In this document: positions 23,505 to 34,041 of the stretch, in pieces
Position numbering within the stretch: position 1 is the stretch's first letter
How the letters are laid out: each line of letters begins with the position of its first letter
Origin: Acanthosoma haemorrhoidale
Taxonomy: Eukaryota > Arthropoda > Insecta > Hemiptera > Acanthosomatidae
Length of the DNA stretch: 64,000 nucleotides
NCBI GenBank assembly: GCA_930367205.1
Contig: OV884015.1
Coordinates: 36,633,288-36,697,287 of the forward strand
Reading direction: 5' to 3'
Program-made: the position numbers and the translations under genes
The notes under the pieces: model-generated
Database searches by the model: none
Told to the model about the DNA's origin: nothing
What the model saw: only the letters and a program-made list of their open reading frames with translations

Positions 23505-24296
23505 TTGCATTATCCGAACGACGCAGTTTCCTCTTCTCTGGAAACACTCCAGATTGTCCTATTCGCCAAACCCGGAAAACCACCCAACGACGCCTCATCT
23601 TACCGTCCAATTAGCCTACTCCCTATCCTCTCAAAAATATTTGAGAAACTCCTCTTAAAACGTCTACTTCCAATTGTCGAATCCAAAAACCTTTTTCTTA
23701 TACATCAGTTTGGCTTCCGTCAACAACATTCCACTACTCAACAAGGCCTTCGCGTTGTTGATCACATTTCCTCAGCCCTTGAGTCCAAACAGTATTGCAC
23801 TGCTGCATTTCTGGACATAGCTCAAGCTTTTGACAGGGTTTGGCACGCAGGTTTGCTTTACAAGCTCAAAACATATTTACCACAGACCCTTTTCCTAATC
23901 CTAAAGTCCTACCTTTTAAATCGCTTCTTCCAAGTCCGCTGTGGTTTAGAATATTCTAACTACTATCTCATAAAAGCAGGAGTTCCACAGGGCAGCGTCC
24001 AGGGTCCCATCCTCTATAACCCATACACCGCTGATGTCCCCTCTACCCCCAATACCTTCTTGGCAACATTGGCAGATGACACTGCAGTCTTTTCATCCCA
24101 CTCAGACCCTTATATAGCATCCCAAAACTTTCGAAAACACCTTGATGAGATTGAGAGTACGGTACTTAGGCTCCCATCTCGACAAACGACTGACCTGGAA
24201 CCCACATACGAGACTAAAAAGACAAGAACTAAACAGATGCTTTGGACTACTGTACAGACTACTTCGAAGGACATCCCATCTCTCAATAGAAAATAA
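23505..24296 (+). pseudogene. family A ORF2: reverse transcriptase domain (263-codon open frame)
   Basis: Non-LTR reverse transcriptase of the Jockey clade. Visible motifs: AKPGKPPNDASSYRPISLLP (fingers, residues about 20-41), KIFEKLLLKRL, HQFGFRQQHSTTQQ, motif A FLDIAQAFDRVWHAG (residues about 102-116, catalytic Asp), motif B AGVPQGSVQGPILYN with Leu to Gln in the usual SVLGP, and motif C LADDTAVFSSHSD with both catalytic Asp residues (first position Leu rather than the common Tyr/Phe). Real homology begins upstream of the first ATG, so that start is arbitrary. After HLDEIES the frame runs out of homology because of the deletion at about 24154. Confidence 0.92.
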
Positions 24297-24630
24297 ACTA
24301 CTTATTTACAAAGTTATACTTAAGCCAATCTGGACATACGGAATAGAGCTATGGGGGACAGCAAAAAAGTCGAACATCAAGCGCATCCAATCCTTTCAAT
24401 CAAAAGTCCTGAGAACAATAGTAAATGCCCTCTATTGCGTCACCAACAAAACCCTTCATAATGATCTTAATATACCCAACATTCTTGAACTCATCCCTTC
24501 CAAATTCATGAAATTCCATAGTAACCTATCTAACCACCCTAATCCCGTAGCACAGTCATTGCACTGCTCCATTCATCCCTATAATCCTCCTCGGAGACTC
24601 AAACGGCAGTGGCCTCGTGACCTACTATAA
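24142..24630 (+). pseudogene. family A ORF2 C-terminal region (162-codon open frame)
   Basis: Continues ORF2 in another frame: VRYLGSHLDKRLTWNPH, RLLRRTSHLSIENKLLIYKV, WTYGIELWGTAKKSNIKRIQ, then 'RTIVNALYCVTNKTLHNDL' and a short tail ending RRLKRQWPRDLL. These are the post-RT elements of Jockey-clade ORF2, including the 'W.YG.elWG.a..sni..iq..q.k.lR' block. The stop (TAA at about 24628) seems to be the natural ORF2 end, because GC-rich 3' UTR common to all copies follows. Confidence 0.9.
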
Positions 24631-25004
24631 ATGCGCAACAGTGGGAGTCCTGGCAATGGCCAGTTTCTCCAATCATGTCCTGACCGTATGTGGCTCTCGC
24701 GCTCTTCGTCAGCCTCCACTGGCTCGTATCCGATGACGTGGCTGGTGGAGGAGCGTGGGGGACTTCCCAAGACTCCGCTTCCTCTTTCGCTTGCGAGGGA
24801 GGCAACAACCGTGTGGACTTGGAGGGCCCCGGGGCTGTTTGTAAATGTTTGTAAATATTGTATGAATGTGCGAGCGAATGATGAATTGTAAATATGGTAT
24901 GAATGAAAACACTTATCTCAATTATTTATTGCCTATTAAGTAAAGGCAGATTGTAATTTCATCATAATAAAGTTGTTAACAGTAAAACATAGTTTCTAGG
25001 TATA

Positions 25005-25714
25005 GAAATATTTTCACCTACAGCATCCCTGGCATAGCCAGTCAGTATATTTTATTCTTACACAAATTTATTCAATATAGGATAACATTTTGATTTTCAA
25101 AAATGGATATAATATTTTTTTTTAACGAACAGAGCATTATCTATCCTTAGGCACCCTTCCTGTTTAGAAAAAAAATATATTTGACAGGTATCTGTAGTAT
25201 AGTTATCATATTTTGTAATAATTTGTTACAAGTTAATTATAATAACGAACTGGCCGAGGAAGCAAAGTAGACATTATTTTTAAATATTATTATTGTAAAG
25301 TAGGATATGTATTTTTTTAAATACAATTTTTATATCTCGGCTCCAAGGGTGCTTTAGCAAGAATGCTCAGAAGCTTGGGAAATATTTTATGGCCTAGTGT
25401 CTCCAAAAAAAGTTTCAGTGAAAACAGTACCCCATGTAGTGTTTTTACTAACGAGGGGGTTTAACTTATAATCTGTTGAAGTCATTGTTGAAGGTGGCAG
25501 GTTAGTAGGATGACGCCAGTTAGCTCCTCGAGATTGGGGGAAGGGGGGGGGCAACTGTAAAGAAAAAAAATACATAAATGTTGTGCATGACTGTACTCAT
25601 TGACACTGGACAGTTGAAGGTCTTAGATTAGTGGTAGGATTTGTAATAGCGAAAAGAAATGCTAACCCCGATTACCGTTTCTCACAATTAGTTTACAGTG
25701 GGCTAATGTGTGGT
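25005..25714. other. gene-free stretch
   Basis: AT-rich, with a G-run near 25538-25552. The variant motif GACGCCAGTTA near 25512 may belong with the GGCGCCAGTTT set found further on. No gene seen. Confidence 0.35.
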
Positions 25715-26090
25715 TTAGTTGTGAAGGTATGCCATTCATCTCTCCTCCAACATTCTAAGACGTTTTGTCCAACATTGTCCTCGTGCAGGCTTTGGACAAT
25801 GTTACAGGTAGGAAGTTGACGCCTGGCAGACGGGCGCCAGTTTACACCCCTGACAATGGCAGGGGTGGCCAGTATTTGTGAAGCTAAAGAGGATTCTATT
25901 CTCTGTTTCCATCCTTATACCTTCAGGTAAGGTGTCAAATCAAGTCAGCAAGGAAGTTGCGGAGAGGACTGTCACAATTTACTTCCTTGGTACAATTGCG
26001 GCTTATCTGTGAAGTCTTGCAGATATATTATCAATCTCGCATTAATTACTCAGAATGACGTAGAACTAGGCCATAGGTAAAATTTGACAG
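25715..26090. promoter_or_regulatory. candidate conserved non-coding island 6 with GGCGCCAGTTT
   Basis: Non-repeat, balanced block carrying GGCGCCAGTTT at 25833-25843, a nearby GACAATGGCAGGGGTGGCCAG stretch split by its own inverted repeat, T-box-like AGGTGTCA at 25930-25937, and TTACTTCCTTGGTACAATTG near 25980. The same GGCGCC motif and T-box-like sites occur together again at 28.6 kb. Regulatory function is inferred. Confidence 0.3.
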
Positions 26091-28389
26091 CGTTTTCACC
26101 CCTTGAGAATAGCTACCATTTGAAAACTAAAATAGACCCGAAAATCCTTTTTCTTGTAGTTAAGGTGCCCACTTCACGGAGAGAACTGGAGGAGTGTATC
26201 AGTACGCATGGGAGGGGAAGGTTGGTGCGAAAATTCCCTCTGAAATTTTAAATGATTATTCTATCTATACATTAGCTTATCTGAGAGAGAGGGGATGATG
26301 GAGGTGAACCACCCCGAGTGGCACATAAATTTTTATATTTTTGTCCAAATTATATATAAATAAACAATATTATAATGTTGTACTCAACGATTATAAGGAG
26401 GCAATTTAACAGACACGTGTGCCGACCTCGTTGGTTCTATTCAACGTTGACATTTTCACTCTTAAGCAGTCGAAAAAAACACGTAAACCGTGAATTTGGA
26501 ATTGCCAATGGCCAGATAAAAATAAGTCGCCTTGAGATAAAATCGAAATGTAACAAGATTTTCCATTAAAAAACAACTACCATATGATGTAAGTTTTGAC
26601 AATGTCATAATGTTTGAGATGAGCATGTCACAATCAAAAATAAATACATAAACACGCTCAAATTTTATCATTATTTGTTCAATCACTTTTATAAACAGTC
26701 ATAAAGTTCTCTAATTGCTAATAAACACTTTTAATTTTTTTTGACTTGGTTGTTTTGACTTGGACCGTCCCAAATCTATTCTAAACATAGGTGGACACAA
26801 GTAGTATGTCGTTTTAAAACTGTTCGATTGACTCGAAAATTGGGTCATTTATGTTTTAATGTGTGTAGATTACGTAATTCGAAGTCAAATTTAAAGTTTA
26901 AGAGAGGTGTACATGCAATCAGTTATGTAATGCTCCAAGATAAGACCTCCTCCTTGATAATATAAACACTCCTTCCAGCCTCCCCACTCATTAATAAACA
27001 TAATAGCTGCTGCCAAGTTCACATCTCTGTTATTTCTTATTTAAGAAGTTACCTAGCTCCTTAAGAACTCATGTACTATACTAGTATTGTTTCGATACCA
27101 ATAAAGATTTTTTTAAAGAAATTATAATTTAAGACTAAGAAGGTTTATAACTATCAATAACGTAAAATCGAAATTTGATTTTATATAATATGCAAATGGT
27201 TAGGTTTTTTCAGTGCCAATTCGTAATCTATAACAAAAGAAACGCAGAAACTTATTTAGGAAAGGAAACAAAGACTATCTTATGTTATAAGGTTATAGTT
27301 TTATTTGCTTAAGCTACGTTGCGTAAGATGTGTGGTTAATGTTTTTCGAGCCAAAAAATACTTATTGAGCACAAATAAGATCTTTCAACAAATTTATTCT
27401 CTAATTATAGTGGTAGACGTGGTAGATTAGTAACGCCTATGTTATGTACTTCGTATAACGATTAAATGAGTTGATTAAAATGACCTGAAAAGTAGTATTG
27501 TATATAAATTTTACTATATATATATATATAGTAAAAAAATATATATATAAATATCTCAGGAATAATAAAACTAAAACATTTTTGAACGGCTTCAAAATCA
27601 TTTATTTTAATTAAAACCCATCACATGACAACACATCTTAATTAATGTAACATAAGAAAAGTGTTACCTTTTAACACTATATTTGTATATTTTTCTAAAT
27701 AAGTTCCTGACGGTTGTAGATCGGGAATTCGAAGTGACTCACGACCATGCAATAGTAAAATAAATATTATTATTCTGGGATACAAGATAATTAATTTGGT
27801 AGCCTACTAAATAGGATTTTTCACGTTAGTAATTGATTATTTGCGTGACTTTATTAATTACAATGAGACCGCTTTTATTTTTAGGAGTATTGGTAAGCAT
27901 CAGATGGAACTAGCATGATCCTACGTCAATCACGGATGTAGTTAAGGTTACGAAACAAATTTTGAAGACAGTTTAATACTTAATTTCAAAAAAATAAATT
28001 CATAATTACATACAATTTAGTTGAATGTCATCATCATACATTTAATACCTGATTTGACATAATAGAAAAATATTATTTTTTTATTAACTAATTCCCCCCT
28101 ATAAATGAAACCCTCTAGTAAAATTGTATGTTCATATTAGGAACAGAGAACTTACAATCACCAGACGAAACAGAATGACTGGTGAAGTCAAAAAGGATAA
28201 AGGGATTCAGGTTTTGGCCAAAAACAAGTGGAGCCCTGAAACAGTGAGACAGGATTTAGTTCATTCCAATGTTAATTTGGTGCCGGTGTGGTGTTTGTTA
28301 TTTCAGACCCATGAATTGGCCCTAATAAAGGTCTATTAAGTGATTAATAGAGTTAACAAATGAGGATGGTAGAGAAGCTTAAAAGGAGG
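26091..28389. other. gene-free AT-rich stretch
   Basis: No gene or repeat recognised. It holds a 28-bp perfect AT palindrome at 27509-27536 (arms TTTTACT/AGTAAAA around alternating TA). Open frames here (for example 26375-26569 and 28124-28339) have no motifs. Confidence 0.4.
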
Positions 28390-29040
28390 TTTCAATATGA
28401 ATCTATTGAACCTGGGGGTTGGTAGGTAAGGAGGAAGGATGGAGTAGCAACAGTGCCTGCCACAATACACCCAATGCGCCATAATACCAAGGATTCGTCC
28501 TACATTCTTCATCTAGACCGTGCCTGAACAGTAGTCGTTTATAGTGGTTCGTTTGTAAAGACCTGAATACGTGAAAGTTGCCTTCCATCTGCACAGAAGT
28601 CAAGGAAGGTGTCAGGTCGGATTGTTCACACCTTGCTGGCGCCAGTTTACTCCATGGGACATTATGCGGAACTATTGATTTCCATACAGGAGGCCAGCAA
28701 AACGGTTGCAGGTAAAGGAGTTGACACTTGACCACAATCAGCAGAGTGGCATGCTCCGTATTGTCGTGGATCTACAGCAGTTAGTGGATACTTGTGTGTG
28801 AACATCTGAAGACAATGATGCCGCATTTGAAGTCACAGTCCGGCTGACAGGTCGCAGTAGACGTCCGGTCACACCAGAACTAGGCGCCAGTTTCTCGCCC
28901 CCCTTGGCCATCAATGAATGAACCAGGTACTTCTGACTGGCGCTCTTCCATTAGTTCATTGAGGAAACCTCACCTCACCTTGCCTATTATTTACGAGAGC
29001 ACGGCCCGAGTCGTGTGCTTTTAACACTCGCATACCTCTT
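28390..29040. promoter_or_regulatory. candidate conserved non-coding island 7 with two GGCGCCAGTTT sites
   Basis: The longest balanced non-repeat block in the window. It holds GGCGCCAGTTT at 28638-28648 and 28883-28893. T-box-like sites AGGTGTCA (28607-28614) and TCACACCT (28626-28633) face each other 11 bp apart, just before the first of these. A 110-codon minus-strand frame (28403-28735) crosses it but shows no domain. Enhancer- or insulator-like by appearance only. Confidence 0.3.
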
Positions 29041-29309
29041 GATGATTTTTTAGATGCGCGTTTCCGGCGGATTCCTTTCCCAAGCAGTGCGCGGAGAGGC
29101 AGCAGGTATAGGGGCACTTAGCCTTCATATATCGCTTGTCACATATCTCAGAGGCCTAACTAACAACCGTCCGTATTTCGAAGGCGGCCTTATCTCTGAG
29201 CCACCTCCATTACAGGCTCCTGTCAGCCACGGCTAGGGTGTGGTCAGATAAAGCTAGCGAGCTCTTGTCTTGCGCTTCTCCTACCCCACTGTTCTCACCG
29301 GAACAAATC
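29041..29309. other. unassigned GC-richer block before family B
   Basis: Directly upstream of the recognisable family B sequence. It may be more of that element (5' part of ORF2) or host DNA. A 60-codon plus-strand frame (29054-29236) shows no RT motif. Confidence 0.3.
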
Positions 29310-29910
29310 ACCACCGCCCCTTCAAATATCCTTTTTCGCTTATCCAAACTATCACTGCGTCTGAAGCTATTGATTTACAAGAGTGTACTCAGGTATATGG
29401 TGCACCGCTTTTGCGTCATCTGACGTATACGACAGCTCGGTGACTCCAACAATTCCAAAACGGTATACTGATGAAAGTGGTCAGAGGTACTTCAGTCGAG
29501 TAGCAAAGCAACAGTGAACTTCACGAGATCTCTGATTTGCCTACAGTGGATGAATTCATCCAACGTAGACATATCAAATTTTTTGACTCCCTACAGTACT
29601 TGACAAACCCGGTGTTTAACACGATAACCCCCAATGCGTTCCCCTATCGATGGCAGGACGCTGTCGCGGCAGGAACGCTTTAGTCTTAGGTTTTAGTTTG
29701 TAGTTCCCTCATTGTAATCTGAAGGTGAGCCCCATCACCTAGTCCTGTACCCAGTGATTTGTAATTTTAACTTCAAATAGAAAATTGTTATTGTAATTCT
29801 ACCCTACTTTTAATGCATCTGCGTATGCAGTAAGAGGAGAAATTTGTTATCCAAAATTTGTAAATTGTAAAACTTATAGATCAATAAAGGAGTTAAAAAA
29901 AAAAAAAAAA
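29310..29910 (+). mobile_element. family B Jockey-like retrotransposon, 5'-truncated
   Basis: C-terminal ORF2 sequence (LSLRLKLLIYKSVLR near 29355-29400, then TYTTAR, LQQFQN-like and RRHIKFFDSLQYLTNPVFNT in shifted frames) is followed by a 3' UTR with GGTGAGCCCCATCAC near 29726, GCATCTGCGTATGCAG near 29815, AATAAA near 29884 and an A-run at 29895-29910. A second copy at 63178-63726 confirms the family. A small deletion after 'KSVLR' and several stops inactivate it. No target duplication identified. Confidence 0.85.
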
Positions 29911-30817
29911 TCATTCCACCTGGGACAAAATTTCTTCAACTGACTTTATTTGACTAAGACTTACTGTTTGATAGAAAACAAGTATGTACCATCTAGTTCA
30001 AGTATTGAGGTTCCTCGCATTGTTTAGTTTAGACAGATTTTAGATCTTACATGCCAAGACTACCCGGAGAGGGATTAGGAGCTTTCTATATGGATATGTC
30101 TATTACATTAAATCTGATTATTAATGGAAATAACTTAATTGGGGCTGCATACACATACTAACACTTCCACCCAGTAGCAATGGAGTCAGCAGATTCGAAT
30201 ACCAGATTATCGACTCACACTGACGTGACATGTAAGAAGGAGTACAGGTTTTAACACAGTGGTGAGAACGTATGCACATGTGTGGTAACAGCACAGAACA
30301 GACATTCGAAAACTTGCTATCTGAAATAAAGGGTGATTGGACGTGGCTAATTCGGAAGCAGAGGTCAATCAATAATGATCTCAAAAACTTAGAGGGTTTT
30401 ATAGCTATTATAGGCTACAGAATTGTAAATTAAGTTGCGATATAAATATTTAGCTAATACTGTTGCTATATGTGGATCTCCTCATCCATATTTTCACTAT
30501 AGTAAGATTAATTGTATGATTTTTAATTATTTATTTTATTATTGTTAATCATAACTCTAAATAATAACCATTAAAAATTCTACAGGATGCCATCATACAT
30601 TTCTTAATAAATTAATTATTAACTATTGTCAAATTGACATAAATAGACCAATTATAGTTTTGTTTTGGTACAGGAGGCCTCGACACGTTCAGCTAATTAA
30701 AGTTTACTGTGATTCAGGCAGTACGGTATGTGGTTGAAACTGCTTCCCAACCCTATATTTGTAATGGACGATTAAGAAAAGAAATAGTTTTTTTAAATAA
30801 CTTAAAAGTAGGTTCAG
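29911..30817. other. gene-free stretch
   Basis: AT-rich. An 87-codon minus-strand frame (30121-30384) has no motif. CAGCTAATTAAAGTTTAC near 30690 is a small homeodomain-like patch. Nothing further. Confidence 0.35.
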
Positions 30818-30950
30818 TTTGATAATCGAAAAATAAGATACTTATCTGTAATAATGTTTTTTCATAGTTAATGTTTGAGAAATTTAACTTTATGACACGT
30901 ACGCGTTTGCCTTAAATAATCCCACCACAGCACTGCGCAGGAGACCATGC
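30818..30950 (+). repeat. 133-bp direct duplication, copy 1
   Basis: Matches 35184-35316 in the same orientation with one substitution (CACGTACGCG against CACGTATGCG). It starts TTTGATAATCGAAAAATAAG and ends GCAGGAGACCATGC. No coding frame. Flanks on both sides differ from the other copy, so this is a shared module of an unknown repeat or a small recent duplication. Confidence 0.9.
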
Positions 30951-31294
30951 GCACACGGCGAGGGAACTTCTCAGAGATTCATCTCGTGTGGGAATGGCGG
31001 GGGTTTCTCGAAATGATATTTTTCGGTAGGAGCTTTCCCGCGGTTAGAGTTGTAGTCCATAAAAGGAGCAATTTACATTTCTGTAACGTGTTCTGATGAG
31101 AACCATTAGGTAGCCTTCTGGTGCACTTTTTCCATGTTAAGAAGAGGAAGTTCTTGTAGTGAACATACATTTACATTTTTTTTTACTTATTTCCGAAAGG
31201 AGAGGTCCAGCTTCCATGCGCCACCCATAATTTAATATTTCTTCTGTCTGTCTGTCTGTGCGTTCTAAGATGGTGACTTTAAATACGACTTCAA

Positions 31295-31298
<4 letters not shown>
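30951..31298. other. gene-free stretch between duplication and GA tract
   Basis: GC-richer near 30950-31010, then ordinary. A (TCTG)4-like run lies near 31243-31257. No gene seen. Confidence 0.35.
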
Positions 31299-31375
<77 letters not shown>

Positions 31376-31399
31376 GAGGAGAGGGAGACGAGAGAGAGA

Positions 31400-31493
<94 letters not shown>

Positions 31494-31508
31494 GGGGAGA
31501 GAGAGAAG
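31299..31508. repeat. GA-dinucleotide microsatellite, compound
   Basis: About 210 bp of (GA)n interrupted by CGAGGAGAGGGAGACG near 31375-31390 and single T interruptions. Open frames across it are low-complexity artefacts. Confidence 0.97.
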
Positions 31509-32859
31509 TGGAATATTACTGTTTACAAGTTATGTAGAAAACATCGAAATCTGTTAAAATTTACCAAATGAGCAGTTTTGCAAAAAGTATCTTCGATACT
31601 GAATCAACAAGCCTTGACTTTTGCAGTAGTAATCAGTTCGCCTTGTAGGAAAACTTTATAAAAAAAAAAAAAGTTGCCATAAATATATGTGGTTCGTCTG
31701 TCTGTTTGGCCAGTGTTCCTAAGCCACCCAGGAGGTCCTGACCAAGGCTTCGTTACCTTTTTGTTTATAGTGGAAAGGTATCGCCCCACTCCATGCAAGG
31801 AGCTGGATGCAGCCTGCAGAGACTGGAGCCCTACGAAAACCACTCTTTAATAATTAGTGAAACCCCTATTATATAGAAATATACTCTATAGGAACCAACG
31901 ATAGAGAATAAAACCATATATTAGTTTTAATAACATTTGTATAGTCCTTTTAAATCAAGTGTCACAGTCTCGTTGATTATGAAACATTTCTATATTATAA
32001 AAGCTACACTAAATATTAATTAATTGTATTGCATACTGGAATATTTTTTACTTGGAATATTTTTTACTTGGAATTTTTTTGGCGAAGGATTTTTATGTAT
32101 ATATATACTTGATTCGGTCGAATCTTGGTATATGTACGAATAGCTCCTAGTAAATCTTACACTAGAGGACTAGAAACCTCTCTTATTATTTAATTATATT
32201 AACATTTGAAAATAAAGTGACTTTTCGGACTAAAGGAAATGAGTCTAACGATATAGTGAAAGACGAAAAGGTGCTAGTGAGCTGTATGGCCGACCTACAC
32301 AAAAGGTTAGGTCCATTTGCGAATTACACGGCTTTCTAACTTATATGTAAAAGCAAATTTGTTACCAATCACAAGCCCGAATTTGATGTCAAATTTAAGA
32401 AGCAATGGACAAAGGAAGGACGTTTTCCTATAGACTACTGGAGGCCATAAGGCTCACTAGTACCACGGAATATAACGTAAAGAAAATTTCAATACTTACT
32501 CTATCAGTAATACTTACGGTTAATTGCTGGATGTTATTTTGGCTTATGATTTTGCGATACACGATTTATTTTTTTGAAAGAACCATACTATTGAGAAAAA
32601 ATATTAAGCTGACATTAGCTATCGTATTTCAGAATTATGAAAAAAAAGTGTGAAATCATGGAAACATTAATTTACTTTATATTTTAATACATGTATCCAT
32701 GTGAGCACTCTTTCATAACAATTAAGTAAACTTTGTATTATATATATTTTTTGTTTCCTTCCTAAAATAAAACTCTCAAATACAGCTCAAACTCATACTG
32801 AAAACTAAGGTACTGAAAATTACAATATTTACGCGCCAGAACAATGAGTTAGATAGAAC
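31509..32859. other. gene-free AT-rich stretch
   Basis: The ATTTTTTACTTGGAAT unit is tandemly doubled near 32040-32080. Plus-strand frame 32405-32653 (82 codons) contains a hydrophobic segment but no recognised family. No repeat end found. Confidence 0.35.
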
Positions 32860-32946
32860 TCTAATGGTGGTGGTCCAGAAAGAAAAGCTGCATCGGAAAA
32901 TGAATTGATTTAAATTATTACCACTGACCTTGAACCTTTTAAACAT

Positions 32947-33094
32947 TGTCAGAATGAAAGACATAGGTTGATTGAATATAAGTAATAATTTATTAACCAT
33001 TAAATAAGTACATTTGAATCACAAGTTATATAGGTTAGATTAATATTGTCAGCCGGCTTTGTTCATTTAATAGAGATAACCAAACCATATGACA
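32947..33094 (-). repeat. LTR (3' LTR in minus-strand orientation)
   Basis: 148 bp, begins TGTCAGAATG and ends CATATGACA on the plus strand. It differs from the other LTR at one position (ACCATTAAA against ACCGTTAAA). Short TATGACA units are repeated just inside it (33088-33105). Confidence 0.95.
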
Positions 33095-33144
33095 TATGAC
33101 ATATGAGAAAAACTCCGTTTTTTTTTTGGTTTTGTTTTTTTTAT

Positions 33145-33345
33145 TTATTGTAATACATAGTTTTCTTTTAGATATGCTGGCTGACGACTGATTCGTCCAC
33201 TACGAGTTACATATGTGTCATTGTCATTATTGATATCTTCGCTCTGGCTTTGGTTCATTAATTGCTGATCTGCTGGATCGGCTGTATTATTAACCTTACC
33301 ATTATTTGAATTTTCCGAAATTTGTGGTTTAAAACAAAGAATAAA
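33145..33345 (-). pseudogene. fragment resembling the C-terminus of gypsy-type Pol
   Basis: Minus-strand frame containing KPQISENSNNGKVNNTADP (Asn/Ser-rich), DNDTYVTRSGRISRQPAYL and a short tail before the stop. The 'YVTRSGR..R.P' motif is common at the end of Ty3/gypsy Pol polyproteins, after the integrase, which fits its place next to the 3' LTR. The open frame extends upstream into antisense gag sequence, which is not part of Pol. Confidence 0.6.
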
Positions 33346-33349
33346 GACG

Positions 33350-33735
33350 TTGCGAGGTACAGAAGAAGAAGAAATAAATATAGTACAGCAAAGGAGCAGA
33401 ACCAAAGCAGCGACGAGTAATCTGAGAGTGAGTACGCAGCCGTGGACGTCGAAACCAAGTAACAGCGATAGCAGCAAGACATCACTGCAACATGAGCAGC
33501 AATATGGAAGCCAGCAGCGATTGAGGTGCAATAAATGCGGCAACGTCCATGGGTATAGAAATTGCCCAGCCTACGGTAAAATTTGTATTAAATGTAATAG
33601 GATAAATCATTTTGCAAAAATGTGTAGAATAATTCGAAATATAAATAATGTAAGTATGATTGAGGGAGAGGGAGGTTCCTTATTGACGCGTAATAGAATA
33701 CACTTAAGAAATGATACTAGCCTACCATCCGAAAT
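33350..33735 (+). pseudogene. gag C-terminal region with two CCHC-type knuckles, inverted
   Basis: Plus-strand frame with a Ser/Thr/Gln-rich lead (EHEQQYGSQQ-like), then CNKCGNVHGYRNCPAYG and CIKCNRINHFAKMC. These are two Cys/His clusters of the kind that bind RNA in Ty3/gypsy Gag ('C..CG..H....CPA.GK.C..C...NHFA..C'). It then runs into EGGSLLTRNRIHLRNDTSLP, which is repeated on the minus strand at 33780-33847. Its strand is opposite to the gag N-terminus, so the two parts cannot be translated together. Confidence 0.88.
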
Positions 33736-33847
33736 TTGTGGTTTAATCTTTTCATCAAGTCTATATTCGTTACTTTCTATTTCGAATGGTAGGCTAGTAT
33801 CATTTCTTAAGTGTATTCTATTACGCGTCAATAAGGAGCCTCCCTCT
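33667..33847. repeat. inverted repeat (two 68-bp arms, 45-bp spacer) inside the LTR element
   Basis: Arms at 33667-33734 and 33780-33847 are reverse complements with two mismatches. Both encode the same peptide, EGGSLLTRNRIHLRNDTSLP, one on each strand. The palindrome sits at one border of the inverted gag segment. Confidence 0.93.
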
Positions 33848-33849
33848 GT

Positions 33850-34041
33850 CTTAATTTGATAAGCCCTATCAAATTCACATGTCCTACCGACTTTTACTTC
33901 ATCTTTTTTATCTTGTGCTTCGATAGCCGACAAGTAATGATTAAACTTTCTATACCACCTTTTCCATGCTTCTGCTATATTTCCTTCGAAAATAAATTGT
34001 TCTGGCGGTTTCAAATTCACATGTCCTACCGACTGCACCAT
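33850..34041 (-). pseudogene. gag N-terminal region of the LTR element
   Basis: Minus-strand frame whose ATG overlaps the LTR/internal junction: MVQSVGHVNLKPPEQFIFEG, then 'NIAEAWKRWYRKFNHYLSA', 'KKDEVKVGRTCEFDRAYQ'. The 'LKPP..F.F.GN....W..W...F..YL.A' pattern is the usual start of insect Ty3/gypsy Gag (capsid precursor). It continues into the palindrome instead of the rest of the capsid, so about two thirds of Gag is missing or inverted. Confidence 0.85.

Larger units (their letters stand above)
23031..25004 (+). mobile_element. family A Jockey-clade retrotransposon, 5'-truncated, with 15-bp target duplication
   Basis: The body 23046-24989 is flanked by a perfect 15-bp direct repeat, TAGTTTCTAGGTATA, at 23031-23045 and 24990-25004. 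It starts inside the ORF2 linker (CAGTACTGCAGATTGG, as at about 9131 in the longer copy). It includes RT fingers and palm, the C-terminal ORF2 region, the GC-rich 3' UTR and the 3' terminus with an AATAAAG motif. A deletion of about 130 bp after the RT active site shifts the frame, so ORF2 is split between 23505-24296 and 24142-24630. It is the best family A RT in the window. Confidence 0.95.

Noticed and set aside
33607..34041. A single 144-codon gag protein on the minus strand
   Set aside because: Only the first 60 or so residues look like gag. The rest crosses the palindrome and reads antisense to the zinc-knuckle segment.
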